From 39-52-133 sp035531075 (GTDB lineage Bacteria > Pseudomonadota > Gammaproteobacteria > Burkholderiales > Gallionellaceae), in the NCBI GenBank assembly GCA_035531075.1, contig DATKTO010000018.1, forward strand, positions 1 to 64,000: a DNA stretch of 64,000 nt, written 5' to 3'. The notes under the pieces were generated by a model. That model was not told the origin of the DNA. It saw only the letters and a list, made by a program, of their open reading frames with translations, and did no database searches. This document shows positions 16,260 to 25,181 of the stretch, piece by piece (position 1 is the first letter of the stretch; the number at the start of each line of letters is the position of its first letter). Position numbers and translations under genes: made by a program.

Positions 16260-17522
16260 ATGGAAACTTCATTCCTGCAGGGCAGCGGCATCGAAGCGCT
16301 GCCGCAATTCATAACCAGCCTCGCCATCGGTCTATTAATCGGCCTCGAGCGCGAACGCAACCCCTCGGCCAAAGCCGGGCTGCGCACCTTTGCGCTGGTC
16401 GCCCTGTTCGGCACCCTCACCGCGATGCTGGCAAACAAAACCGGCTCATCCTGGCTGCTCGTTGCAGGCTTGTGCATCGTCGGAGTGATGATCATTGCAG
16501 CCTATTTCAACAGTCCGGGCGAGGACCATGATCCCGGCACCACAACCGTGGCGGCCCTGCTGCTGTGTTATGCGCTGGGCGCACTGGTCTGGCATGACCA
16601 GGCCAGATTGGCCATCATGCTGGCCATCACCACCACGATCCTGCTCTATTTCAAACCCGAGCTGCGCGGCATGTCCCAGCGCCTGACGCGGCGCGACCTG
16701 GTTTCCATGCTGCAGTTTCTGGTGCTCAGCTTTATCGTACTGCCGATTTTGCCCGACCAGAACTACGGCCCCTATGGTGCATTTAATCCCTACCAGGCAT
16801 GGATGATGGTGGTACTGATTTCCGGCCTCAGCCTGGCGGGCTATGCGGCCCTGCACTGGACAAGCCACCGTTACGGCCCTCCCCTGCTCGGCTTCCTCGG
16901 CGGTCTGGTTTCAAGTACCGCCACCACCCTGGCCTATGCCCGTCACGGCAAAACGAATGAAAACATGGTGCACCTGTCAGCCGCGGTCATTCTGATTGCA
17001 AGCCAGGTCGTATTGCTGCGCCTGCTGGTGATCAGCGCGGTGATCTCTCCTGCTGTGCTGCCAAGTTTGTTACTGCCGATGGGGACAGGATTGGTATTCG
17101 GCATGCTTGCAACCCTGTTGCTGTGGCAGAAATTAAACAGCAGCGCTGACCTGCCCAAACCCAGCAGCGCCAACCCAACCGAATTTTCAGTGGCCCTGAG
17201 TTTTGCGCTGATCTATGTGGTGGTCCTGCTGGCTGCGGCATGGCTGTCGGATATTGCCGGCAACAAGGGCTTATATGCGGTAGCGGCCATTTCCGGGCTC
17301 ACCGATGTGGACCCCATCACCCTCTCCAGCCTGCGCCTGTTCGAGCTCGACAAACTGAGTGCCAATCATGCGGTGATGTCTGTTGCCATTGCCTTTCTGA
17401 GCAATATGCTGCTCAAATTCGGGCTGGTGTTTTTCATAGGCGGCAAAAGCCTGGCAAAACATGTTTTGCCGGGCTTTGCGGCGATGAGTGCGGGTGTAGC
17501 GCTGGGCTTGCTGCTGCTTTAA
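16260..17522 (+). CDS. MgtC/SapB and DUF4010 membrane protein
   Basis: A 420-residue protein with about 11-12 hydrophobic segments. The N-terminal part matches the MgtC/SapB domain (LIGLERERNPSAKAGLRTFALVALFG) and the C-terminal two thirds match DUF4010 (GLTDVDPITLSS, with a preceding GLVSSTATTLAYAR). Proteins of this type sit in the inner membrane; MgtC relatives are linked to magnesium limitation, but the transport role of the long form is not established. The ATG at 16260 is preferred over an in-frame TTG six codons upstream. No strong ribosome site is visible for either. Confidence 0.85.
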   Translation: METSFLQGSGIEALPQFITSLAIGLLIGLERERNPSAKAGLRTFALVALFGTLTAMLANKTGSSWLLVAGLCIVGVMIIAAYFNSPGEDHDPGTTTVAALLLCYALGALVWHDQARLAIMLAITTTILLYFKPELRGMSQRLTRRDLVSMLQFLVLSFIVLPILPDQNYGPYGAFNPYQAWMMVVLISGLSLAGYAALHWTSHRYGPPLLGFLGGLVSSTATTLAYARHGKTNENMVHLSAAVILIASQVVLLRLLVISAVISPAVLPSLLLPMGTGLVFGMLATLLLWQKLNSSADLPKPSSANPTEFSVALSFALIYVVVLLAAAWLSDIAGNKGLYAVAAISGLTDVDPITLSSLRLFELDKLSANHAVMSVAIAFLSNMLLKFGLVFFIGGKSLAKHVLPGFAAMSAGVALGLLLL

Positions 17523-17582
17523 TCCTGCGTGACGTCCGCTGCAAAATACTCAGCCCATGTATAATTGCGGTCTTTGCGAGTC

Positions 17583-17597
17583 ATCGCCTTCGGCGAT
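17583..17597. other. Hairpin in the prfB leader
   Basis: ATCGCC-TTC-GGCGAT is a perfect 6-bp stem with a 3-nt loop, 38 bp before the prfB start. It may be a leader structure or the end of the upstream transcript; there is no T run. Confidence 0.3.
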
Positions 17598-17634
17598 ATG
17601 CCCGCCAACCCCAATTGCCGCATTAGATAAAATC

Positions 17635-18742
17635 ATGGAAGCTGAACAGCTAAACGCCCTCACCAACCACCTGCGCGATTTGCAGGTGCGTAACCTCGAA
17701 CTTCGGAGGTATCTTTGACTTCGCTGGCAAGCAGGACCGCCTAGCCGAAGTCGTCAGCCTCGCTGAAGACCCGGCCATCTGGCAAGACAGCAAACGTTCG
17801 CAGGAACTGGGGCGCGAACGCAAGATGCTGGAAGGCGTCGTGCTCAACCTGAATCAAGTCGAAAGTACACTCAACGACGCCAGCGAACTGATGGAAATGG
17901 CGCTGGCCGAGAACGACGATGACAGCCTGCTTAGCATCGCCGAAGATATTCAGCGCACAGAAAAACTGGTGTCGGCGATGGAGTTCCGCCGCATGTTTTC
18001 CGGTGAAATGGATGCCAACAATGCCTTTATCGAAATTCAGGCCGGCAGCGGCGGCACCGAAGCGCAGGACTGGGCCTCGATGCTGCTGCGCATGTATCTG
18101 CGCTACTGCGAACGCAAGGGCTTCCAGGTGGAAATTCTGGAGCAGTCCGACGGTGAAGTCGCCGGCATTAAAGGCGCCTCGCTAAAAATAACCGGCGAAT
18201 ATGCCTTCGGCCACCTGCGCACCGAAACCGGCGTGCACCGCCTGGTGCGCAAATCTCCTTTCGACTCCGGCAACCGTCGCCACACTTCATTCTCCAGCGT
18301 GTTTGTCTACCCCGAGGTGGATGAATCGATCGAGATCGAAATCAACCCCGCCGATCTGCGGGTGGATACCTACCGTGCTTCAGGCGCGGGCGGCCAGCAC
18401 ATCAACAAGACCGATTCCGCCGTGCGCATTACCCACGCCCCCACCGGCATCGTGGTGCAGTGCCAGAGCGACCGTTCGCAGCACCGCAACCGTGCCGAAG
18501 CGATGGCAATGCTAAAATCGCGCATGTATGAAGCGGAGCTGCGCAAGCGCAACTCCGAAAAGCAGGCGATGGAAGACGGCAAGACCGATATCGGCTGGGG
18601 CCACCAGATTCGCTCCTATGTGCTCGACCAGTCGCGCATCAAGGACTTGCGCACCAACGTTGAAGTCGGCAACACCCAGGGCGTGCTGGACGGCGATCTG
18701 GATGAATTTATTGAAGCCAGCCTGAAACAAGGCGTTAATTAA
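17635..18742 (+). CDS. prfB: Peptide chain release factor 2, with programmed +1 frameshift
   Basis: RF2 recognises UGA and UAA stop codons. The gene is join(17635..17715,17717..18742). Frame 0 runs from ATG 17635 through 27 codons to an in-frame TGA at 17716; skipping T17716 puts the ribosome into the frame that continues to 18742, giving 368 residues. The release-factor signatures are present: SPF (KSPFDSGNRR) for stop-codon recognition and GAGGQHINK with the GGQ loop for peptide hydrolysis. An annotation that starts at a later ATG (17825) would lose the N-terminal domain. lysS follows after 15 bp, the usual pairing. Confidence 0.97.
17704..17719 (+). promoter_or_regulatory. prfB autoregulatory frameshift site
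   Basis: The string CGG AGG TAT CTT TGA C contains an internal Shine-Dalgarno-like GGAGG three nt before the slippery CTT, followed by the UGA stop and C. This is the conserved RF2 autoregulation site: low RF2 slows termination at UGA and favours +1 slippage. Here the site is AGG rather than the AGGGGG of E. coli. Confidence 0.96.
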
Positions 18743-18757
18743 ACTGATGGAATGATT

Positions 18758-20272
18758 ATGACGACACCCGCTAACACCCCTGCTGTTGAGCCGCAAGACG
18801 AAAACAAAATCATCGCCGAACGTCGCGCCAAACTCACCGCCATGCGCGCGCAAGGCGTGGCCTTCCCCAATGATTTTCAGCGCGAACATCTGGCGGCGGA
18901 TGTGCACGCCAGCTATGGCGAGCTCAGCAATGAAGAGCTTGAAGCCACGCCAATCAAGGTAACGGTTGCAGGGCGCATGATGCTGAAACGAGTGATGGGC
19001 AAGGCCAGCTTTGCCTCGCTGCAGGACATGAGCGGGCGCATGCAGCTATACATCAGCAACGGCGACACCGGCGAAGCCGCGCATGACGCATTCAAGCATT
19101 ATGATCTGGGCGACATTCTGGGTGCGGTGGGCGTGCTGTTCAAGACCAAGACCGGCGAGCTGTCGGTGCGCGTCAACGAACTGCGCCTGCTGACAAAATC
19201 GTTGCGTCCGCTGCCGGAAAAATTTCACGGCCTCACCGATCAGGAACAGAAATATCGCCAGCGCCATGTGGATCTGATTACCAACGATGAGACGCGTCGC
19301 GTGTTCATGGTGCGCAGCCAGGCGATACAGGCGATACGCGAATTTTTCACCCGCCACGGCTATCTGGAAGTGGAAACGCCGATGATGCATTCCATCCCCG
19401 GCGGCGCATCGGCCAAACCATTCACCACCCACCACAACGCGCTCGACATGCAGCTTTATCTGCGCATCGCGCCGGAGCTGTATCTCAAGCGTCTGGTGGT
19501 GGGCGGCTTTGAGAAGGTGTTCGAGATCAACCGCAACTTCCGCAATGAAGGCTTGTCGACCCGGCACAACCCAGAGTTCACGATGATCGAATTTTACGAA
19601 GCCTATCGCGATTACAAATACCTGATGGACTTCACCGAGAAATTATTTTCCGAAGTCGCGCGCAAAGTCCTGGGCACCACCGTTGTCAGCTACCAGGGCA
19701 AGGAGCTCGATCTGGGCCAGCCCTTCCACCGCCTCACGATGAACCAGGCGATACAGAAATACCATCCGCAATTTACCGATGCGCAGCTGAATGACCGCGA
19801 TTTCCTGATCAACGAGCTGGAAGACCTGAAAGCCAAATACCGCGCCGATGATGGCGTGGGCGGCTTGCAGCTGACCCTGTTTGAAGAGCTGGCCGAAGCA
19901 CAGTTATTCGAGCCTACCTTCATCATTGACTATCCCGTCGAAGCCTCGCCACTGGCGCGCAGCAGCGACACCAATCCGGCCATCACCGAGCGCTTCGAGC
20001 TGTTTATGGTGGGACGTGAAATCGCCAATGGCTTCTCCGAGTTGAACGATCCGGAAGACCAGGAAGCGCGTTTCGATGCCCAGGTTGCAGCTAAAGAGGC
20101 GGGTGATGAGGAAGCGATGTTCAAGGATGCAGACTATATCCGTGCGCTGGAATACGGCCTGCCGCCGACTGCAGGAGAAGGCATCGGCATCGATCGCCTG
20201 ATCATGCTGCTGACCGACAGCGCCAGCATCCGCGATGTCATCCTGTTCCCGCAGATGCGCCCGGAAGCTTAA
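18758..20272 (+). CDS. lysS: Lysyl-tRNA synthetase, class II
   Basis: This 504-residue enzyme charges tRNA-Lys. The N-terminal OB-fold anticodon-binding domain is at about 55-155, and the catalytic domain carries class II motif 2 (NRNFRNEGLSTRHNPEFT) and motif 3 (GEGIGIDRLIMLLTD). The start at 18758 is favoured over an ATG two codons earlier by a GGA at the right distance; either is possible. It lies 15 bp after prfB and just before mscS. Length and motifs are typical. Confidence 0.97.
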   Translation: MTTPANTPAVEPQDENKIIAERRAKLTAMRAQGVAFPNDFQREHLAADVHASYGELSNEELEATPIKVTVAGRMMLKRVMGKASFASLQDMSGRMQLYISNGDTGEAAHDAFKHYDLGDILGAVGVLFKTKTGELSVRVNELRLLTKSLRPLPEKFHGLTDQEQKYRQRHVDLITNDETRRVFMVRSQAIQAIREFFTRHGYLEVETPMMHSIPGGASAKPFTTHHNALDMQLYLRIAPELYLKRLVVGGFEKVFEINRNFRNEGLSTRHNPEFTMIEFYEAYRDYKYLMDFTEKLFSEVARKVLGTTVVSYQGKELDLGQPFHRLTMNQAIQKYHPQFTDAQLNDRDFLINELEDLKAKYRADDGVGGLQLTLFEELAEAQLFEPTFIIDYPVEASPLARSSDTNPAITERFELFMVGREIANGFSELNDPEDQEARFDAQVAAKEAGDEEAMFKDADYIRALEYGLPPTAGEGIGIDRLIMLLTDSASIRDVILFPQMRPEA

Positions 20273-20285
20273 CGACATTAGCTCG

Positions 20286-21197
20286 ATGAAAGCCCTATTA
20301 AACAGCATGGGGATCAACATCTCCGACAAGGGGCAGGAGCTTCTTCTGCCGGCCAGCCATATTCTCATCATCCTGGTTTTGTCCTGGCTGCTCATGTGGA
20401 TGAGCCGCAAGCTCATCAATACATTCAAATATTATGTAACCCAGCGCACGCTTGATGCAGGCTCAATCAAGCGCGCCGAAACGCTAGGACAAGTGTTTAG
20501 CAACTCCGCTATCATCATTATTCTTTTAATCACCGGCATGCTGATTTTGGGCGAGGTGGGCATTTCCATCGCGCCTATTCTGGCTGCTGCCGGCGTGGTG
20601 GGCCTTGCCGTGGGCTTTGGCGCACAAAGCCTGATCAAGGATTATTTCACCGGATTTTTCCTGCTGATTGAAGATCAGATCCGACATGGAGAAGTCGTCG
20701 AAGTCGGCGGCAAAAAAGGCCTTGTAGAAGAAGTCACTTTGCGTCATGTCCGCCTGCGCGACTTTGAAGGCAGCGTGCATTTCATCCCCAACAGCGCCAT
20801 CACCACGGTCACCAACAAGTCGCGTGATTTCTCCTACGCAGTGATAGACCTGAGTGTGGCCTACGGCGAAAATGTGGATGAAGTGTATGAGGTGATGCGC
20901 AGGGTGGGTGCTGAATTGACTAGCGCACCCGGATTCAAGGAGCAGATTATTGAAGACCTGGAAATTGCCGGAATAGACAATCTGTCCGATTCAGCCGTGA
21001 TTATTCGTTGCCGCTTCAAGGTCTACCCACTGGAGCAATGGGGCGTGAGAAGGGAATTTCTCTACCGCATAAAAAAAGCCTTCGATGCGGCAGGCATAGA
21101 AATCCCCTACCCTCACCTGACCCTGTATGCAGGACAAGCCAAGCAAGGGGAAACCCCTGCCTTCAGGATACAGGCACAGCCGATGGATATTGGTTGA
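20286..21197 (+). CDS. Mechanosensitive channel, MscS family
   Basis: A 303-residue inner-membrane channel. A short N-terminal part is followed by three hydrophobic segments (about 18-38, 68-90, 95-115); the third carries the Gly/Ala-rich pore helix (AAAGVVGLAVGFGAQSLIKDYFTG). The cytosolic MscS beta domain follows (VVEVGGKKGLVEEVTLRHVRLRDFEGSVHFIPNS) and then the alpha/beta domain. It relieves turgor on osmotic downshock. The start at 20286 follows the lysS stop by 13 bp; a longer frame would lie inside lysS. It is closest to the short MscS/YkuT-like form. Confidence 0.93.
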   Translation: MKALLNSMGINISDKGQELLLPASHILIILVLSWLLMWMSRKLINTFKYYVTQRTLDAGSIKRAETLGQVFSNSAIIIILLITGMLILGEVGISIAPILAAAGVVGLAVGFGAQSLIKDYFTGFFLLIEDQIRHGEVVEVGGKKGLVEEVTLRHVRLRDFEGSVHFIPNSAITTVTNKSRDFSYAVIDLSVAYGENVDEVYEVMRRVGAELTSAPGFKEQIIEDLEIAGIDNLSDSAVIIRCRFKVYPLEQWGVRREFLYRIKKAFDAAGIEIPYPHLTLYAGQAKQGETPAFRIQAQPMDIG

Positions 21198-21223
21198 GTC
21201 TGTACTATTTAAAAAAACATTTA

Positions 21224-21363
21224 GCCACAGAGAACACCGAGATCACAAAGAGTTGTGCTGAAACCTGGATTACTGTGCACCGATAAATTGTGAAAGAGGC
21301 TCCTACTTGGGGCGATTACTTAGCCTATTCACTTTAACGCGCTTTCTCTGTGATCTCTGTGGC
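21224..21363. repeat. Inverted intergenic repeat (GCCACAGAG type)
   Basis: The left arm at 21224-21252 starts GCCACAGAGAACACCGAG; the right arm at 21342-21363 read in reverse starts GCCACAGAGATCACAGAG. The arms share GCCACAGAG and ATCACA. Similar CCACAGAG-type intergenic repeats are known from many bacterial genomes. It lies between the convergent mscS and htpG genes. Confidence 0.55.
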
Positions 21364-21391
21364 AAGGTTTTCAGTATTTTTAGTCAAAAAT

Positions 21392-21415
21392 AATGGGCTC
21401 TTTGCAGAGCCCATT
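21392..21415 (-). terminator. Terminator between mscS and htpG (probably bidirectional)
   Basis: AATGGGCTCT and AGAGCCCATT form a 10-bp stem with a 4-nt loop. On the minus strand, after htpG, it is followed by ATTTTTG; on the plus strand by TTGTATT. It lies 21 bp past the htpG stop codon. Confidence 0.85.
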
Positions 21416-21436
21416 TGTATTCGCGATACATCAAAA

Positions 21437-23344
21437 TCAACTGCCGCTCATCTCCAGCATCAGCTGATTCACCCGCTTCACGAAGCTGGCAGGATCATCC
21501 AGCTGACCGCCTTCAGCCAGCAAAGCCTGATCAAACAGCACGGCTGCCCAGTCGTCAAACTTCTTCTCTTCCACCTTGAGGCGCAGCACCACCGGATGCT
21601 TGGGGTTTATTTCAAGGATAGGCTGCGACACCGGCGCCTTTTGCCCCGAGGCTTTCAGCAGGCGTGCCAGGTTGGCGTTCATGTCGTGTTCGTCCGCCAC
21701 CAGACAGGCAGGTGACTCGGTCAGTCTGTGCGTGACGCGCACTTCTTTGACGCGGCCGGTGAGGCTTTCCTTGATCTTGTCAGTCAGCTCCTTGAAGTCG
21801 CCGGCATCCTTTTCCTGCTCCTGCTTTTCCGCCTCATCTTCCAACTTGCCCAGATCCAGCCCGCCCTTGGCCACGGAGACCAGTTGCTTGCCCTGGAATT
21901 CGGACAGGTTGCTCACTACCCATTCGTCCACGCGATCGGTCAGCAGCAGCACCTCTATGCCCTTCTTGCGGAACACTTCCAGATGCGGGCTGTTCTTCGC
22001 GGCATTGAAAGTGTCGGCGGTGATGTAATAAATCTTGTCCTGCCCCTCCTTCATGCGGCCGATGTAATCGGCCAACGATACCGTATTCGCATCGGTATCG
22101 GCATGGGTGGAAGCCAGACGCATCAGACCTGCGATCTTTTCCTTGTTGGGAAGATCCTCGCCGATACCTTCCTTCAGCACGCGACCAAACTCGGCCCAGA
22201 ACTTGGCATACTTGTCCTGTTCCTTCGCGGCCATGTCTTCCAGCAGGCCCAGCACCTTCTTGGTGCAACCGGCGCGGATCGCCTCGATGTCTTTTGACTC
22301 CTGCAGGATCTCGCGCGACACGTTAAGCGGCAGGTTGTTGGAGTCGACCACGCCGCGCACAAAGCGCAGGTAATGCGGCATCAGCTGTGCGGCATCGTCC
22401 ATGATAAACACGCGGCGCACATACAGCTTCACGCCGTGCATGGAATCTCTATCCCACAGGTCAAACGGTGCTCTGGCCGGAATGTACAGCAACTGCGTGT
22501 ATTCCTGGCGTCCCTCGACACGCGCATGGGTCCAGGCCAGCGGATCTTCGTAGTCATGGCCCACATGCTTGTAGAAACCCTTGTATTCCTCATCAGTGAT
22601 CTCATTCTTGGCGCGCGCCCACAGAGCAAAAGCCTGATTGACGGTTTCCTCTTCGTCCAGCACCACTTGCGCGCCGTCTTTCCACTCTTCCTTCTGCATC
22701 AGGATGGGCTGCACAATGTGGTCGGAATACTTGTGGATAATGCTGCGCAGCTTGGAGCCGCTCAGCAGATCGTCCTGCCCCTCAGCGCGCAGATGCAGGG
22801 TGATGCTGGTGCCGCGCGTGGCCTTCTCCACCATTTCGATCGCAAACTCGCCGCCGCCGTCGGATTCCCAGCTCACGCCCTGATCAATCTTTTCGCCGGC
22901 ACGGCGCGTGACCACCGTCACCTTGTCGGCCACGATAAACGCCGAATAGAAACCCACGCCGAACTGGCCGATCAGGTTGGCATCTTTTTGCTGGTCGCCG
23001 GACAAACGGGTAAAGAACTCGCGCGTACCGGACTTGGCAATGGTGCCGAGGTTGTTGATCACCTCATCGCGGCTCATGCCGATGCCGTTGTCGCTGATGG
23101 TCAGCGTGCGTGCCACCTTGTCATAGGCCACGCGAATATTGAGCTCGGAATCATTCTCGAACAGCGCCGCGTTGTGTAGCGCCTCAAAGCGCAGCTTGTC
23201 GCAAGCGTCTGCCGCATTCGAGATCAGCTCGCGCAGGAAAATTTCGCGGTTTGAATACAGCGAATGAATCATCAATTGCAGAAGTTGTTTAACCTCTGTC
23301 TGAAAACCCATGGTTTCGCGGTTGTTTGTTGCAGCAGTGCTCAT
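21437..23344 (-). CDS. htpG: Molecular chaperone HtpG (Hsp90)
   Basis: A 635-residue cytosolic Hsp90 chaperone. The GHKL ATP-binding domain carries ELISNAADACDKLR, DNGIGMS and GQFGVGFYSAFIVAD; the middle domain has the catalytic-loop region (YVRRVFI) and NVSREILQES; a dimerisation domain closes the protein. The start at 23344 is chosen because CGGAG lies 6 nt before it, discarding a 16-codon upstream extension. Convergent with mscS across a shared terminator. Heat-shock control is expected, but I did not identify a promoter with confidence. Confidence 0.97.
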   Translation of the reverse strand: MSTAATNNRETMGFQTEVKQLLQLMIHSLYSNREIFLRELISNAADACDKLRFEALHNAALFENDSELNIRVAYDKVARTLTISDNGIGMSRDEVINNLGTIAKSGTREFFTRLSGDQQKDANLIGQFGVGFYSAFIVADKVTVVTRRAGEKIDQGVSWESDGGGEFAIEMVEKATRGTSITLHLRAEGQDDLLSGSKLRSIIHKYSDHIVQPILMQKEEWKDGAQVVLDEEETVNQAFALWARAKNEITDEEYKGFYKHVGHDYEDPLAWTHARVEGRQEYTQLLYIPARAPFDLWDRDSMHGVKLYVRRVFIMDDAAQLMPHYLRFVRGVVDSNNLPLNVSREILQESKDIEAIRAGCTKKVLGLLEDMAAKEQDKYAKFWAEFGRVLKEGIGEDLPNKEKIAGLMRLASTHADTDANTVSLADYIGRMKEGQDKIYYITADTFNAAKNSPHLEVFRKKGIEVLLLTDRVDEWVVSNLSEFQGKQLVSVAKGGLDLGKLEDEAEKQEQEKDAGDFKELTDKIKESLTGRVKEVRVTHRLTESPACLVADEHDMNANLARLLKASGQKAPVSQPILEINPKHPVVLRLKVEEKKFDDWAAVLFDQALLAEGGQLDDPASFVKRVNQLMLEMSGS

Positions 23345-23821
23345 TATCTTCTCCGTTGTTGTTTGACAGGACGTGCGGCTAAATTTGGGCAATTCCTATA
23401 ATTTCAATAGCATTTTTGCAAGAACATATCAATTTCGTACAATTTTATCACCAGTCACATAAATATCATGCGCGGTGCAGCGCTTTGCGACGTAACGCCC
23501 TCATATTCATGAATTAGCTAATAAACGACTGAACCGGATAAGCTATTTGTCCACTCGGGCACGTGCCAGTAATGCAAATAGGGATTTATCTTATATTATT
23601 TTTACTGGCGTCGAACTAGCATGCTTCGTGCATCGATTTAAGCTGAAAACCAAAATTGGACGAGGTGAAGTGCACGTCCGTTGCAGTGCAGAGTACAGTC
23701 GAACAAATTAATTATTTTCTGTACATTTTCTTGTGGTCTCAATCGCGCAGTCAACGCGGCTTCCAGCTTAAATCAGTCCAGATTTGATTGAAATAACATC
23801 TTCACTTTTGAAGGAACGAGC
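23345..23821. other. Intergenic region upstream of htpG and the exported-protein pair
   Basis: A 477-bp divergent gap. No convincing gene. A stretch near 23732-23759 (GTGGTCTCAATCGCGCAGTC) resembles one at 52826-52853 (GCGGTCTCAATGGCGAGGTC), possibly remnants of one intergenic repeat. Promoters for both neighbours must lie here but I could not fix them. Confidence 0.4.
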
Positions 23822-24307
23822 ATGAACATAAATCGAACTTTTATGATCAAGCTGCTGACCGTTAGCGCTATGCTTATGATATCGTTTTCCGCAGGCGCGG
23901 ATCGTGACGGCAGACGTGGTGACCTGGGTGACAAGCGGCATGAAAATTTCAGAAAACATAGCGATATACGCCACTTCGACCGCCATGATTACGATGTATG
24001 GAGATCCGGAAGTTGGCGTCGCGTAAGACATGACGGCAAATTCGGATGGTGGTGGGTGGCAGCAGGAACATGGTATTTTTACCATCAACCTGTCTATCCA
24101 TTCCCCGATCCTTATACGCCACCGGTCGTAGTGATACAGCCTCCCCCGGCAGACATGCTCAGCACTATCCCGCCACCTGCGCAATACTGGTATTTCTGTA
24201 GCTCTGCCAACAGTTATTATCCATACGTGCCTTCATGCCCTGAAGATTGGAAGAGAGTACCAGCTAATCCCCCCCAGAACGCGCCGGCAACCAAACCGGC
24301 ACAGTAA
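23822..24307 (+). CDS. Exported protein, Trp/Tyr/Pro-rich
   Basis: A 161-residue protein with a signal peptide (about 1-26, ending SAGA) followed by a basic His/Arg/Asp-rich section, a WWWVAAGTWYFY aromatic core, a Pro-rich stretch and a C-terminal segment AQYWYFCSSANSYYPYVPSCPEDWKRVP with two Cys likely to form a disulfide. The W-Y-C...YYPYV..CP..W signature recurs, from memory, in unnamed proteobacterial exported proteins, often beside glycine-zipper lipoproteins as here. AAGGAACGAGC precedes the ATG. Function unknown; the gene probably forms an operon with the next. Confidence 0.75.
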   Translation: MNINRTFMIKLLTVSAMLMISFSAGADRDGRRGDLGDKRHENFRKHSDIRHFDRHDYDVWRSGSWRRVRHDGKFGWWWVAAGTWYFYHQPVYPFPDPYTPPVVVIQPPPADMLSTIPPPAQYWYFCSSANSYYPYVPSCPEDWKRVPANPPQNAPATKPAQ

Positions 24308-24324
24308 CGACTAAGGAGACAGAT

Positions 24325-24837
24325 ATGATTGCCCCAGTGTATCGCAGAGTCATTTTCTTCACCGCACTACTTGTGTTCTCGGCTTGCGCAACGAAACTCC
24401 CCATGGGCCCCAGAGTCAAGGTCATGCCTGCACCCGGAAAACCGTTTGAAGTGTTTGTAACAGACGATCGCATATGCCGCCAGTTTGCTGAACAGTCGAT
24501 AGGCGCATCGCCCAGCGAAACAGCTTCACAGAATGCAGTTGAGACAGCAGCAAAAGGTGTGGCGATTGGCGCTGCAGTTGGCGCACTCGCCGGGGGGCGC
24601 GAAGGCGCACCGACGGGTGCTGCTATCGGACTCCTTGGCGGCACAGCGGCCGGCACAGAACAAGGCTCATATGCAGCACGTGATGTGCAGCTAAGATATG
24701 ACATCGCATACCAGCAGTGCATGTATGCCAAAGGCAATCAGGTTCCCGGTTATCAAATGCAGCAAATAGTGCCTCCGCCAACGCCCAATTCCCGTAGCAG
24801 GCAGCCTGCACTTCCCCCGCCGCCAACGCCACAATGA
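24325..24837 (+). CDS. Glycine-zipper lipoprotein
   Basis: A 170-residue protein with a lipobox (VFSAC, Cys at residue 21). The middle has a glycine-zipper hairpin: AAKGVAIGAAVGALAGGREG, then GAAIGLLGGTAAG, two Gly/Ala helices that can insert in or pack against a membrane. The C-terminal part (RYDIAYQQCMYAKGNQVPGY) and a Pro tail follow; the RYDIAYxQCMYAKGNxVPG phrase is typical of the YMGG-like/glycine-zipper family. It begins 17 bp after the exported-protein gene with AAGGAG before the ATG. Confidence 0.82.
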   Translation: MIAPVYRRVIFFTALLVFSACATKLPMGPRVKVMPAPGKPFEVFVTDDRICRQFAEQSIGASPSETASQNAVETAAKGVAIGAAVGALAGGREGAPTGAAIGLLGGTAAGTEQGSYAARDVQLRYDIAYQQCMYAKGNQVPGYQMQQIVPPPTPNSRSRQPALPPPPTPQ

Positions 24838-25181
24838 GCCAACCTGGCAGGCGGCGTTCCATTGCAGGAGGGGTGGACCGTGCCTCCGCCTGTAACTCAT
24901 ATGCACGACGCAATCGCCGCGTTCCTCCAGTTAGCGGAATCAGGAGCAATCAGTGCCCAGAGATTGGCCATTTTCTTCATCCGGCAATGGCTGCATCACC
25001 GCTTATTCCGCGGGAATTTGCCTATAAATCTAGCCTGTGCTGAAGTATATTGATACCCAGGCGAACCTGACTCACCGCATCTGTAAATTAAATTTGCTGC
25101 GCTTGCACTTGAACTTGCTCTTCCCTGTAACATGTAGCACTGGTCATCCTTCTAATCCTGCGCCTTACTTGATTAAAAAAA
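24838..25181. other. Intergenic region without a supported gene
   Basis: 344 bp. Only short frames are present (best about 60-70 codons, no ribosome site). No repeat or terminator is obvious. Confidence 0.4.

Noticed and set aside
17825..18742. prfB starting at the internal ATG 17825
   Set aside because: It would drop the N-terminal domain; the upstream frame with the TGA frameshift site joins exactly.
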